In this document: piece by piece, positions 35,338-44,253 of the stretch | Numbering within the stretch: position 1 is the first letter of the stretch | Layout of the letters: every line of letters begins with the position of its first letter | Assembly: GCF_023660105.1 (NCBI RefSeq) | Contig: NZ_JAMHGA010000002.1 | Location: 1 to 64,000 of the forward strand | Length of the DNA stretch: 64,000 bases | Origin: Desulfovibrio aminophilus | Lineage (GTDB): Bacteria > Desulfobacterota > Desulfovibrionia > Desulfovibrionales > Desulfovibrionaceae | Direction: 5' to 3' | The notes under the pieces: generated by a model | The model's database searches: none | Told to the model about the DNA's origin: nothing | What the model saw: only the letters and a program-made list of their open reading frames with translations | Translations under genes and position numbers: made by a program

Positions 35338-38300
35338 ATGGGTCTGGACTCGCATGCGTTGTCCGGGGCGTTGGAGGCCCTGAAGCGTCTGTCGTTCTCC
35401 GCGCGTTCGGAGGGCTTCGACGAACTGGTCCGCGCGGCCGCCGCCCTGGCCCCGGCCCTGGAGGCCGAGCCTCCGGCGCCCGAGGCCGTGCGCGCGGCGC
35501 ACGCCGCCGCCGATCTCCTCTCCGGCTTCTGCGAAAGCCTCTCCGGCAGCCCCCAGTCCGTGGCCTCCGGAATCAAGGGCCTGCTGCGGCTGGGCCGTCC
35601 CGGCTGGCTGGCCGCCGCCTCCCTGGTCCAGACCTGGCGCAATCCCGGCGAGATGCTCGGCGGCCGGGGCGAGAGCCTGGGCCCGGAGGCCCGCTTCTAC
35701 CTGCTGCACGAGCTGCTGCGCCGCCACTGGACCCTGGAGCGCTCCGTCCTGAACTGGGCCCGCGCCGTCCTGGAGACCCTCGGCGAGGCCCCGCCCCGCG
35801 ATCTGCTCAAGGCCCTCGGCGTGCTCGACCGTCTGGGCGACACCCCCGCCTTTCCCCTGCGCGAGACCCTGCTGCGCGGCTCCTTCCGGGGCTGGCTCGA
35901 GCAGCTGCTGCGCGAGCCCCTGTCCGAAGAGGAGCTGGCCGACGCGGCCCGGGCCGTGCGCGGTCTGGGGCACCCGGACCTGGGCCGCCGCTTGGCGCGC
36001 CTCGTGGCCGCCGATCCGGGGCGGAGCACGGCCGAGGTCATGGAGATTCTCTCGCGCTGCCTGGAGGCGGGCGAGGCGGCCCTGTCCCAGGCCGTGCGGG
36101 CCGTGCTCAAGGAGGCCCGCGACGGCCGAGTGGCCCACTGCATGGACATCCTCATCGGCATCAACTGGGCCAAGACCGGCCAGGCCCTGGCCCTGTTCTG
36201 CCGCAAGGACGAGGGCCTGCGTCGGGCCATGGCCGCCCGGGCCGCCACCCTGCCCGAGGCCGCCTTCGAGAGCTTTCTGGAATCCTTCAAGCCCGGACTC
36301 CGGCCCGCGATCCTGGCCGAGACGCTGGCCTTCATCGCCCGGGCGGACACGGATTTCCTGCGCGCCTGCCTGAATCTGGAGGCCGGGCCCGGGGGCGTGC
36401 CCGAGGCCCTGGCCCGCTACCTGGAGCGCATGGAGACCCGGCCGGAGGCCCCGGCCAGGACCGCGCCCGCCCAGGCCCCGCGCGAGACGGGCGACGCGTC
36501 CTCCTCCCGCAAGGGCCTGCTCTCCCTGTTCAAGGGCGAGAAGCGGCCCGAACTGGGCGAGACGCTCGTGCACTCCCGCACGCTCAAGCACAAGGATTTC
36601 TCCGGCGCGGAGCTGGCCGGCGCGGTGGTCGAGGAGCGCACGCTCCAGGGCGTGGGCCTCGCCGGAGCGGCCTTCGACGGGGTCACGCTCATCAAGTGCC
36701 GCCTCCTGGGCGTGGATTTCGCCGGGGCGCGGCTGGCCGGGACCGCGTTCCAGGACTGCCTGCTCTCCGGCGTCCGTTTCGAGGGGGCGCTGCTGGAGCG
36801 CTGCCGCTTCACCGGTTGCGTGCTGGAGGGCTGCGACTTCTCCGGGGCCGTGCTGGAGGGCGGGGGCCTGGAGGGCTGCGACCTCAGCCGCACCCGCTTC
36901 GGCGAGACGGCCCTGGACGGCTGCGTCTGGAACGAGTGCTCGGGCGGCCACCTCGGCCTGGCCGGAGCCTCCATCCGCCAGGCGGCCTTCACGGCCACGG
37001 ACCTGGAGTCCTCGGATTTCTCCCTGGCCGCGCTGGAGTCCTGCCGCTTCGAGGGCGTGATCTTCACGGACTGCCTGTTGCGCGATACCGCGATCCTGAA
37101 CTGCTCCTTCGTGGAATGCCGCACCGAGGACTGCCTCTTCCCGGGCTGCCGGGTGCGCGAGAGCGACGCCCTGGAGCCAGCGCTGCTCCAGGCCCGGGCC
37201 GATACCTTGCGCCGACGGCTCCTGGAGGCCCAGACGGTCCGCCTGGAGCTGCCGCCGGAGGAAGGCGCGGAGCTGCACGCCCCGGCCGTGCGGCGCTGGG
37301 TGCGCCAGTGGGCCCTGGGCCGTTCCGAGCGGCGCATGCTCGGCGACAACGCCCGCCGCCAAAGGCTGGCCCTGCGGCGCATGGCCCCCGGCCAGGCGGA
37401 ATTCTTCCGTCTCCTGCCCTGGCTCCTCCATTCCCGCCACTTCGAGACCCGCGAGGACATCGAGAACGTCCCGCCCTGCGAGTTGGCCGGATACCGGCCG
37501 GACCTGGAGACCCTGCGGCTGGCCCGGAGGCATTTCAGCGGGGTGGAGCCGCCCGAGACCACGGCCCGGGCCGTGCGCCTGGAGGCGGTCTACGCCATGG
37601 GCAGCCTGGGCAGCATCGCCCAGACCGGGGCCTCGGACATGGACATCTGGGTCTGCTACGACCCCGAGGGCGTGGGACCGGCCGAGGACGCCCGCCTGCG
37701 GCGCAAGCTGGAGGCCGTGGCCGCCTGGGCCCAGTCCGGCTTCGGGGCCGAGGTCCATTTCTTCCTCATGAGCCTGCCCTCCGTGCGGGCCAACGATTTC
37801 GGCTTCAGCGACAGCGAGAGCGCGGGCACGGCCCAGGCCCTGCTGCTCAAGGAGGAGTTCTACCGCACGGCCCTGCGGCTGGCGGGCAAGGAGCCGCTCT
37901 GGTGGCTGACCCCGCCCGGCGCGGACCGCGAGGCCTGGGAGGCCTGCGGCCGGGCCGCGTTCAGCTCGCCCCTGCTGGGGCCGGAGCGGGTGGTGGACCT
38001 GGGCCGCCTGGACGCCGTGCCGCCGGAGGAGTTCTTCGGGGCCTCCCTCTGGCAGATCGTCAAGGGCCTGCACAGCCCATACAAGTCGGTGATGAAGCTC
38101 GGCCTGCTGGAGAAGTATGCCGGGCGGGAGGCCTCCGGCGCGTTCATGCTCTGCGACCAGATCAAGGACGCCGTGGTCCGTCGCGCCCCGGCCTGGCAGG
38201 CCGACCCCTACACCGTGCTCTTCCGCAACCTGCGCGACTATTACGGCTCCCTGGAGGACCAGGAGGCCGTGGACCTGCTCACGGAGTCCTTCACCCTCAA

Positions 38301-39219
38301 GGCGGGCATCGGCTCCTTCGACGTGTCCCTGGGTTTCCCCTGCGTGGAGGAGGAGCGGAGCTTCCTGACCTTCCTGAGCGGGAAGGAGGAAATCAGCGAG
38401 GAGGCGGTGCGCGGACTGGGCCAGACCTGGAGCTTCGCCCGCTCCATGACCGCCGGGGCCACGCTGAGCCGCTTCCTCATCAAGACCTATGAGCGCATCC
38501 AGGAGCGCCTGGAGCGGGGCGGGGAGAGGGCCGGAGCGCGCATCTCGCCCGAGGACCTGACCCGTCTGGGCCGGAAGATCCAGGCCAACTTCGCCCCGCG
38601 CAGGCACAAGGTCGTGCGGGTGCCCTTCATGGACCTGAGCGGCCATCTCTTCCCGGAGTTCTATTTCGAGGCCGACAAGGCCCCCGGCCGCCGCACGGTC
38701 TGGCTGACGCGCGGCCAGGAGGCCGGGAGCGGCAAGATGTCCAGCAAGGACATGCAGGTGTTGCGCAAGGACACCGACCCGGCCATGCTCCTGGCCTGGC
38801 TCGTGTTCAACGGCCTCTATTCCCCATCCACTCATGTGCACGGGGAGCGCAGCATCGCGCCCATGTCCGTGGAGGACCTGAAGAAGGCGCTCCAGGGCCT
38901 GTACGAGTTCTTCCCCCGCGAGGACACCTTCGAGGTGGACATGGAGGAGACCCTGCGGCCGGAACGCGTGACCCGGGCCTTCTTCATCCTCAACCTGGCC
39001 GTGCCCCAGGACGCCCAGAAGATCGTCACGGCCTCGGTGGTCTACGCCACCAACTGGGGCGAGGTCTTCTGCCTCACCGCGCGCAACCCGGACCAGAAGA
39101 TTCTGAAGCAGGCCTCGGCCTTCCTGCGCGACGTCCTGCCCCAGCCCCTGCCCCAGCCGCCGGAGATGGGCCTGTACATCCCCCGCAAGTCCCAGTGTCC
39201 GCGCATCCGGCTTCTCTGA
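35338..39219 (+). CDS. cyaA: Class I adenylate cyclase with large N-terminal extension and pentapeptide repeats
   Basis: 1293 aa, far longer than enterobacterial CyaA (about 850 aa). Residues 1-390 are helical repeats of ARM/HEAT character; about 415-605 are pentapeptide repeats (DFSGAELAGAVVEE, FAGARLAGTAF, CDFSGAVLEGG) forming a beta-helix; the class I cyclase core follows. It has the nucleotidyl-transferase signature GSLGSIAQTGASDMDIW (from Gly755) and the VHFFLMSLP segment. It makes cAMP from ATP. The N-terminal half may be a sensor or protein-interaction module controlling it (inference). A TTGACA at 35303-35308 has no matching -10. It is 80 nt after holB. Confidence 0.85.
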   Translation: MGLDSHALSGALEALKRLSFSARSEGFDELVRAAAALAPALEAEPPAPEAVRAAHAAADLLSGFCESLSGSPQSVASGIKGLLRLGRPGWLAAASLVQTWRNPGEMLGGRGESLGPEARFYLLHELLRRHWTLERSVLNWARAVLETLGEAPPRDLLKALGVLDRLGDTPAFPLRETLLRGSFRGWLEQLLREPLSEEELADAARAVRGLGHPDLGRRLARLVAADPGRSTAEVMEILSRCLEAGEAALSQAVRAVLKEARDGRVAHCMDILIGINWAKTGQALALFCRKDEGLRRAMAARAATLPEAAFESFLESFKPGLRPAILAETLAFIARADTDFLRACLNLEAGPGGVPEALARYLERMETRPEAPARTAPAQAPRETGDASSSRKGLLSLFKGEKRPELGETLVHSRTLKHKDFSGAELAGAVVEERTLQGVGLAGAAFDGVTLIKCRLLGVDFAGARLAGTAFQDCLLSGVRFEGALLERCRFTGCVLEGCDFSGAVLEGGGLEGCDLSRTRFGETALDGCVWNECSGGHLGLAGASIRQAAFTATDLESSDFSLAALESCRFEGVIFTDCLLRDTAILNCSFVECRTEDCLFPGCRVRESDALEPALLQARADTLRRRLLEAQTVRLELPPEEGAELHAPAVRRWVRQWALGRSERRMLGDNARRQRLALRRMAPGQAEFFRLLPWLLHSRHFETREDIENVPPCELAGYRPDLETLRLARRHFSGVEPPETTARAVRLEAVYAMGSLGSIAQTGASDMDIWVCYDPEGVGPAEDARLRRKLEAVAAWAQSGFGAEVHFFLMSLPSVRANDFGFSDSESAGTAQALLLKEEFYRTALRLAGKEPLWWLTPPGADREAWEACGRAAFSSPLLGPERVVDLGRLDAVPPEEFFGASLWQIVKGLHSPYKSVMKLGLLEKYAGREASGAFMLCDQIKDAVVRRAPAWQADPYTVLFRNLRDYYGSLEDQEAVDLLTESFTLKAGIGSFDVSLGFPCVEEERSFLTFLSGKEEISEEAVRGLGQTWSFARSMTAGATLSRFLIKTYERIQERLERGGERAGARISPEDLTRLGRKIQANFAPRRHKVVRVPFMDLSGHLFPEFYFEADKAPGRRTVWLTRGQEAGSGKMSSKDMQVLRKDTDPAMLLAWLVFNGLYSPSTHVHGERSIAPMSVEDLKKALQGLYEFFPREDTFEVDMEETLRPERVTRAFFILNLAVPQDAQKIVTASVVYATNWGEVFCLTARNPDQKILKQASAFLRDVLPQPLPQPPEMGLYIPRKSQCPRIRLL

Positions 39220-39229
39220 TCCCCGGAAT

Positions 39230-39258
39230 TTGACTCCCCACGGGTTCGGGCGTAGAAA
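39230..39258 (+). promoter_or_regulatory. Sigma-70 promoter of the riboswitch transcript
   Basis: TTGACT (39230-39235), 17-bp spacer, TAGAAA (39253-39258). A start near 39265 would put the riboswitch at the very 5' end of the transcript. Confidence 0.7.
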
Positions 39259-39261
39259 AGC

Positions 39262-39386
39262 GCCATATCGCCGAATCCCGCCAGGGGCGGGAGCGGGGGA
39301 ACCACCCTTTGGGGCGCATCGCCGCAAGGCGTAGGGCACTTCTCGGCCCGAGCCCGTCAGCTAACCTCGCAGGCGTCGAGGAGACT
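39262..39386 (+). promoter_or_regulatory. c-di-AMP riboswitch (ydaO-yuaA class)
   Basis: The leader shows the ydaO/yuaA landmarks in order: CGCCGAATCCCGCC, a GGGGGAACCA segment with TTTGGGGCG after it, AGGGCACTTCTCGGCCCGAG, CCCGTCAGCTAACCTCGCAGGC and GTCGAGGAGA. The GCCGAAUCC and CCGUCAGCUAACCUCG blocks are the diagnostic ones. The class binds two c-di-AMP and typically turns off potassium and osmolyte transport genes and cell-wall enzymes. The downstream gene is a KimA-like K+ transporter, which fits exactly. Identification is from pattern memory; folding was not computed. Confidence 0.85.
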
Positions 39387-39445
39387 TCCTTCCGAAGGCT
39401 GCGGGGGGAGCCTCCCTGCGGTCACGCGCGCGAGGAAAGCCTCCC

Positions 39446-39478
39446 GGCCCCGCCGTTTCCGGTCGGCGGCCTCCTTCC
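39446..39478 (+). terminator. Terminator-like hairpin in the riboswitch expression platform
   Basis: GGCCCCGCCG (39446-39455) pairs with CGGCGGCC (39464-39471), followed by pyrimidine-rich TCCTTCCTTTCC. It lies between the aptamer and the start codon, where a ligand-controlled terminator is expected. The tail is not a pure T-run. Confidence 0.5.
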
Positions 39479-39529
39479 TTTCCGACCGCCGCGCCGCGCG
39501 GATTCCCACAGCCAAGAAGGAGGGACTGC

Positions 39530-41518
39530 ATGTCCCGGTCTTCGCTGACGGCTCGCCTCCGGGCGCTCGTTCTCGGCCGCCCCCTCGATCCCGAGGATCG
39601 CGGCCTGTTCCACAAACTGGCCCTGGCCTCGTTCCTCGCCTGGGTCGGTCTGGGCGCCGACCCCCTGTCCTCGTCCTGCTACGGCCCCTCGGAGGCCTTC
39701 CTGGCCCTGGGCGGACACCACGCCCTCTCCCTGTTCGTGGCCCTGGCCACCGTGGTCACGGTCTGCGTCATCAGCGCGAGCTACACCCAGATCATCGATC
39801 TCTTCCCCACGGGCGGCGGCGGCTACCTCGTGGCCGGACGCCTGCTCTCGCCCACCGTGGGCATGGTTTCCGGCTGCGCCCTGCTCATCGACTACGTGCT
39901 GACCATCACGCTCTCCATCGCCAGCGGGGCCGACGCGGTGTTCAGCTTCCTGCCCCCCTCCTGGCAGGGCGGGCGGCTGGCCTTCGCCCTCGCGGGCGTG
40001 ATCCTGCTCACCGTGCTCAACCTGCGCGGGGTCAAGGAGTCCGTGAGCGTTCTCGTGCCGATCTTCCTGGCCTTCCTGGTGGGGCACGTCTTCCTCATCC
40101 TCTACGGCCTGGGCCGGCACCTGGACGGCCTGCCGGAGATCGTGTCCCGGGCCGCGGCCGACGTGGGCGCGGCGCAACGGGACCTGGGGCTCTGGGGCAT
40201 GATCGCCCTCATCCTGCGGGCCTACGCCATGGGCGCGGGCACCTATACGGGCCTGGAGGCGGTGTCCAACGGCCTGCCGGTGCTGCGCGAGCCCAGGGCA
40301 CGCACCGGCAAGCGGACCATGCTCTACATGGCCCTGTCCCTGTCCTTCATGGTCGTGGGCCTGATCCTCAACTACATGCTCCACCGGGTGGAGTTCCAGT
40401 CCGGAAAGACCCTGAACGCCGTGCTCTTCGGGGCCATGACCAATTCCTGGGGCGTGGCCGGGCCGGTGGTCGTCTCGGCGGTGCTGGTGACCGAGGCGGC
40501 CATCCTCTTCGTCGCGGCCCAGGCCGGATTCCTCGACGGCCCGCGCATCCTGGCCAACATGGCCCTGGACCGCTGGGCCCCGGCCCAGTTCGCGCACCTG
40601 AGCGACCGGCTGGTGACCCAGAACGGCATTCTGCTCATGGGCGGCGCGGCCCTGCTGCTCATGGAGATCACCGGCGGCTCGGTGGAAGTGCTTCTCGTGC
40701 TCTACAGCATCAACGTCTTCGTCACCTTCATCCTTTCCCAGGCGGGCATGGTCCGGCACTGGCGGCAGGCGCGCGGCGAGGAGCCGCACTGGCGCAAGGG
40801 GCTGGTGCTCAACGGTCTGGGCCTCGTGCTCACGGGTTTCATCCTGGCCACCATCGTGGCCGTGAAGTTCTTCGAGGGCGGCTGGGCCACCCTGGTGGTC
40901 ACCGGCGCCCTGGCCGGGGTCGCCCTGCTCATCCAGCGGCACTACCGGCGGGTGGGCGCGCTGGTGCGCAAGCTGGACGGTCTCAAGCAGTCGGTGGAGG
41001 AGGACATGAGCCGCCTGCCCGACAACCCGGAGCCGGGCGACCTCTCCGCGCCCGCCGGCTCGCTCTCGCGCACGGCGGTGGTCCTGGTGAGCGGCTACAA
41101 CGGCCTGGGGCTGCACAGTCTGCTGGCGATCCACCGGCGTTTTCCCGGCGAGTTCAGCAACTACGTCTTCCTTTGCGCCGGGGCAGTGGACGCGGGCGTC
41201 TATCGCGGCAAACGGGAGATGGAGGAGCTGCGGGACCGGCTCTCGGGCGAGATGGGGCAGTACGTCCGACTCATGCGGCGGCGCGGCTATCACGCCGAGA
41301 GCGTGCTCGGGCTGGGCACCGACGTGGTGGAGGTGATCGCCGGGCTCTCCGAGGAGATCGGCGCGCGCTACCCCTGGTCCGTGTTCTTCGCGGGCCAGAT
41401 CGTGTTCCCCAGGGAATCCTTCTGGACCAGGCTCCTGCACAACCAGGTGGTCTTCGGCGTACAGCGCAGGCTCCTGCGCCGGGGGCTGCCCTTCACCGTG
41501 ATCCCGGTTACGGTCTGA
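39530..41518 (+). CDS. KimA-like potassium transporter (APC superfamily)
   Basis: 662 aa; AAGGAGGG precedes the ATG. An APC-type 12-helix core follows a short N-terminal cytoplasmic stretch (FLAWVGLGADPLSSSCYGPS, PTGGGGYLVAGRLLSP, TYTGLEAVSNG). The C-terminal ~190 residues are a cytoplasmic domain. The YDPLSSS-like helix-1 motif GADPLSSSCYG is the KimA/Kup-related signature. Potassium transport is inferred from this and from the c-di-AMP riboswitch in the leader, by analogy with Bacillus KimA, where c-di-AMP limits K+ uptake at RNA and protein level. Confidence 0.8.
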   Translation: MSRSSLTARLRALVLGRPLDPEDRGLFHKLALASFLAWVGLGADPLSSSCYGPSEAFLALGGHHALSLFVALATVVTVCVISASYTQIIDLFPTGGGGYLVAGRLLSPTVGMVSGCALLIDYVLTITLSIASGADAVFSFLPPSWQGGRLAFALAGVILLTVLNLRGVKESVSVLVPIFLAFLVGHVFLILYGLGRHLDGLPEIVSRAAADVGAAQRDLGLWGMIALILRAYAMGAGTYTGLEAVSNGLPVLREPRARTGKRTMLYMALSLSFMVVGLILNYMLHRVEFQSGKTLNAVLFGAMTNSWGVAGPVVVSAVLVTEAAILFVAAQAGFLDGPRILANMALDRWAPAQFAHLSDRLVTQNGILLMGGAALLLMEITGGSVEVLLVLYSINVFVTFILSQAGMVRHWRQARGEEPHWRKGLVLNGLGLVLTGFILATIVAVKFFEGGWATLVVTGALAGVALLIQRHYRRVGALVRKLDGLKQSVEEDMSRLPDNPEPGDLSAPAGSLSRTAVVLVSGYNGLGLHSLLAIHRRFPGEFSNYVFLCAGAVDAGVYRGKREMEELRDRLSGEMGQYVRLMRRRGYHAESVLGLGTDVVEVIAGLSEEIGARYPWSVFFAGQIVFPRESFWTRLLHNQVVFGVQRRLLRRGLPFTVIPVTV

Positions 41519-41533
41519 ACGGGCGGGGCGGGG

Positions 41534-42640
41534 TCAGTCCGTGTCCAGCCCGCGCAGCCGGGCGGCCGAGGACGGGCCCTTGAAGGCCGCGCCGAGCGGG
41601 GCCTGGAAGGGCTTCTTGAAGAGTTCGGCGTAGAGTTTCTTGGCTTCCTCGAAAAAGGGATTGAGGTTCAGGGCCCGGGCGATGCTCGCCTGGGCCTCGG
41701 CCTCTTTCCCCGCGAGGTGCAGTGCCTTGCTGAGGTTGTAGTGGATATGCTCGTCGTCCGGGGTCATCTCCAGGGCTCGGGCGTAGGCCTCCACCGCGCC
41801 GTCCAGGTCGCCGTCGCGGCGCAGCTTGAGCCCGAGGATCTTGTACGGGTTGTGGGCCTCGCGGTTGTGCTTGAGGACCTGGATGAAGGCCATTTTGGCC
41901 TCCTCGAAGCGGTCCAGCTGGGCCAACACCTCGGCGGCCTTCTCGATGTTCGTCTTGTAGCGCTCGAAGTCGCCCCGGGCCTTGTAGGCCTCGGCCAGGC
42001 CCTTGTAAGCCTCGGCGAAAAGCTCGTTGTACTTGAGGGCCTTCTGGAAGGCGACCACGGCCTTGGCGTATTCCTTCCGCACCAGGAAGGAGCAGCCCAT
42101 GTCGTAGTAGAACTGGGCCTCGTTGCCCTCGCTGATGATCTCCTCGTAGTGCTCGGCGGCGGCCTGGTGGTCTCCCTGTTCGGCCAGGGCCCGGGCCTTC
42201 TCCATGCGCTTGCGCTGCGCGTCCGGGTAGTCGGCCATGCGTCTGGCCGCCAGGATGTACTTCTCCAGGGTCTTGGGCGCGTAAGGCCGGATCACGTATC
42301 CCGAACAGCCCTGGCCGATGGCGTCCAGGACGTACTCCCGGCTGTTCATGAGCGAGATCATGATCACCGGCAGGCTGCGCTGCTTCATCTCCCCGCGCAG
42401 CTTGGTCAGGAATTCCAGGCCGGTCATGTCGTCCAGGCCCGAGTCGCAGAGCACGAGGTCCACGCCGAGGCGTTCGATGTGGTCCAGGGCGGCCCGGCCC
42501 TTCTCGAACACCAGGACCACGCCGGGCGCGAACAGGCGCATGATCTTCTTGTCGATCTTGGCGTGGGTCTTGTTGTTGCTGAGCACTGCGACCCGGTCGA
42601 AGGCCTGGTAGGCCGCCGCGTCGTGGGTGGGCTCTTTCAT
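41534..42640 (-). CDS. Response regulator-like receiver with C-terminal TPR repeats
   Basis: 368 aa. The N-terminal receiver keeps the Asp66 phospho-acceptor (LVLCDSGLDD) but the acidic pair of loop 1 is replaced by SNNK and the conserved Lys appears as RPYAPK, so it is a degenerate receiver. The rest is a TPR array (EQGDHQAAAEHYEEIISEGN, KALKYNELFAEAYKGLAEA, YARALEMTPDDEHIHYNLSK). No DNA-binding domain. I chose ATG 42640; a GTG at 42667 would add nine residues. It probably scaffolds a signalling complex; no histidine kinase partner can be named. It lies upstream of the divergent-looking kinase at 42718 only in map order. Confidence 0.75.
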   Translation of the reverse strand: MKEPTHDAAAYQAFDRVAVLSNNKTHAKIDKKIMRLFAPGVVLVFEKGRAALDHIERLGVDLVLCDSGLDDMTGLEFLTKLRGEMKQRSLPVIMISLMNSREYVLDAIGQGCSGYVIRPYAPKTLEKYILAARRMADYPDAQRKRMEKARALAEQGDHQAAAEHYEEIISEGNEAQFYYDMGCSFLVRKEYAKAVVAFQKALKYNELFAEAYKGLAEAYKARGDFERYKTNIEKAAEVLAQLDRFEEAKMAFIQVLKHNREAHNPYKILGLKLRRDGDLDGAVEAYARALEMTPDDEHIHYNLSKALHLAGKEAEAQASIARALNLNPFFEEAKKLYAELFKKPFQAPLGAAFKGPSSAARLRGLDTD

Positions 42641-42717
42641 CCCACCGGCATTACTTGTTCTTTGCACCAGGAGTCAACAGGGCGTTATGGCTTCGGGCCG
42701 CCGCGCCCCGGACCGCG

Positions 42718-44253
42718 TCACCGGCCGGAAATCGCCTCCCCACGGGCCTCGTCGCGGAAGATCACGATCATGCTGGTCCCCGTGGAATCATCGGTGCGGC
42801 AGACGATGTTCGCCCCGTGGGTCCTGGCCACGAGAGCCGCGAAATATGTCCCCAGGCCCGTACCGGACTCCTTGCCGCAGGTCACGTACTTCTCGAAGAT
42901 CCGTTTGCGGATTTCCCGGGGCACGGGCTGGGAGTTGGACACGCTGATCTGGCGGTGCGGCGCGTTCTCCAGTTGGATGTGCACGCTGTCCCCGGAGGCC
43001 GACGCCTCGATGGCGTTTTGCATGAGGTTGCGGAGCATGGCCCGCAGCAGGGGCATTTCGCCGGAAACGGGAAAGGTCTCGTCGCCCCGGACTTCCTTCC
43101 CGTCCAGGCTGATGCGCATGGACACGCCCTGGCCGCGCAGGAAGGGGGTGAATTCCTCCTCCAGGCCGCAGACGATTTCCACCAGGTCCACCTCCCGTTT
43201 GCGCAGGGAATAGATGCCCTTCTCCATCTTGAAGATGTCCAGGTGGGTGCGGATCATGTCCAGCATGCGGTAGCCGGCGGCGCGGATGCGCTTGACGTGG
43301 TCCATCTGTTCCGCGTTCAGGCCTCCTTCCCGCAACAGCAAGTCGGGATAGCCGATGACGAGATTGAGCGCCGACTTCAGGTCGTGGCGGTTGATGCGCT
43401 CCACCTCCTCGCGGATCATCTCGGCCTTCTCCCGGGCCTGCATTTCCTTCAGCAGCTGGAGGTTTTTCCGCTCCAGCTCCATGGTGCTGCATTGGAGCTG
43501 GTAGGTGCGTTGCGCCACCAGCCCTTCCAGCAGATCCTGCTGTCCGGCCAGCCATGTTTCGTGTTCCTGTATCTTGGCCAGCATGGTGTTGAATTCGGCC
43601 ACCAACTGGCCGATCTCGTCGTTGCTCTCGCAGTCCACCCGCCGAGCGTAGTCCTTGTCCCGGGAAATTTCGGCCACGGTCCGGGCCAGGCGCGTGAGCG
43701 GTTCGGAGAGGTTCCGGCGGACGCGCCGGGAGACCCGGACGCAGACCGCGAACACAGCCAACAGGATGAGCGCGGCCAGGCCCATGTCGCGCAGAAGGGT
43801 GTTCCACTGGTCCCGCAGGGAGAGGGTGATGCGCAGGATGCCGCCCCGGCCGTCCGAGGGAAGGGGCTGGCTCACCGTCAGGTCGTGGAGCCGCGCCTCC
43901 GCCTGGGGAGTATCCGTGGCGGCGAAGGGCGGGGCCGTGCCCCAGGAGGCGAAGAGGGCGCCGTCGGCGGTGTAGACCGCCGCTCCGGTCACGCTGGGGA
44001 CCAGGCGCAGGGCCGCGAGGTTTTCCCCGGCGGCCTTCGGGTCGTCGAACTCAAGGGCCGCCACGGTGGAGGCCGCCGTCAGGGCGGCCAGGGCCAGGGC
44101 CTTGTCCTTCGCGTCCCTCCGGTAAGAGTGCAGGATGGGCCAGACGCTCAGGGCCAGTTCCAGGACCAGGGCGAGCAGGGTGAGCCCCAGGATGGCCGCG
44201 CTGATCTTGCGCCGCAGGGAGACGAAGCCCCGGGGGGAGTTATTCCGCATCAT
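42718..44253 (-). CDS. Membrane sensor histidine kinase
   Basis: 511 aa. Two membrane helices (ISAAILGLTLLALVLELALS and MGLAALILLAVFAVCVRVSR) flank a periplasmic sensor of about 120 residues; HAMP follows (RRNLSEPLTRLARTVAEISR), then a coiled coil, a HisKA-like domain with His290 in INRHDLKSALN, the N-box LMQNAIEA and G2 box GTGLGTYFAALVA. It overlaps the YfiR-like gene by 14 nt and is the last gene of an operon that starts with an OmpR-type regulator, so the two probably form a pair. Confidence 0.88.
   Translation of the reverse strand: MMRNNSPRGFVSLRRKISAAILGLTLLALVLELALSVWPILHSYRRDAKDKALALAALTAASTVAALEFDDPKAAGENLAALRLVPSVTGAAVYTADGALFASWGTAPPFAATDTPQAEARLHDLTVSQPLPSDGRGGILRITLSLRDQWNTLLRDMGLAALILLAVFAVCVRVSRRVRRNLSEPLTRLARTVAEISRDKDYARRVDCESNDEIGQLVAEFNTMLAKIQEHETWLAGQQDLLEGLVAQRTYQLQCSTMELERKNLQLLKEMQAREKAEMIREEVERINRHDLKSALNLVIGYPDLLLREGGLNAEQMDHVKRIRAAGYRMLDMIRTHLDIFKMEKGIYSLRKREVDLVEIVCGLEEEFTPFLRGQGVSMRISLDGKEVRGDETFPVSGEMPLLRAMLRNLMQNAIEASASGDSVHIQLENAPHRQISVSNSQPVPREIRKRIFEKYVTCGKESGTGLGTYFAALVARTHGANIVCRTDDSTGTSMIVIFRDEARGEAISGR

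Noticed and set aside
34975-39339. 1454-codon minus-strand open frame
   Set aside because: It is the antisense of holB and of the adenylate cyclase gene, whose sense-strand motifs are clear.
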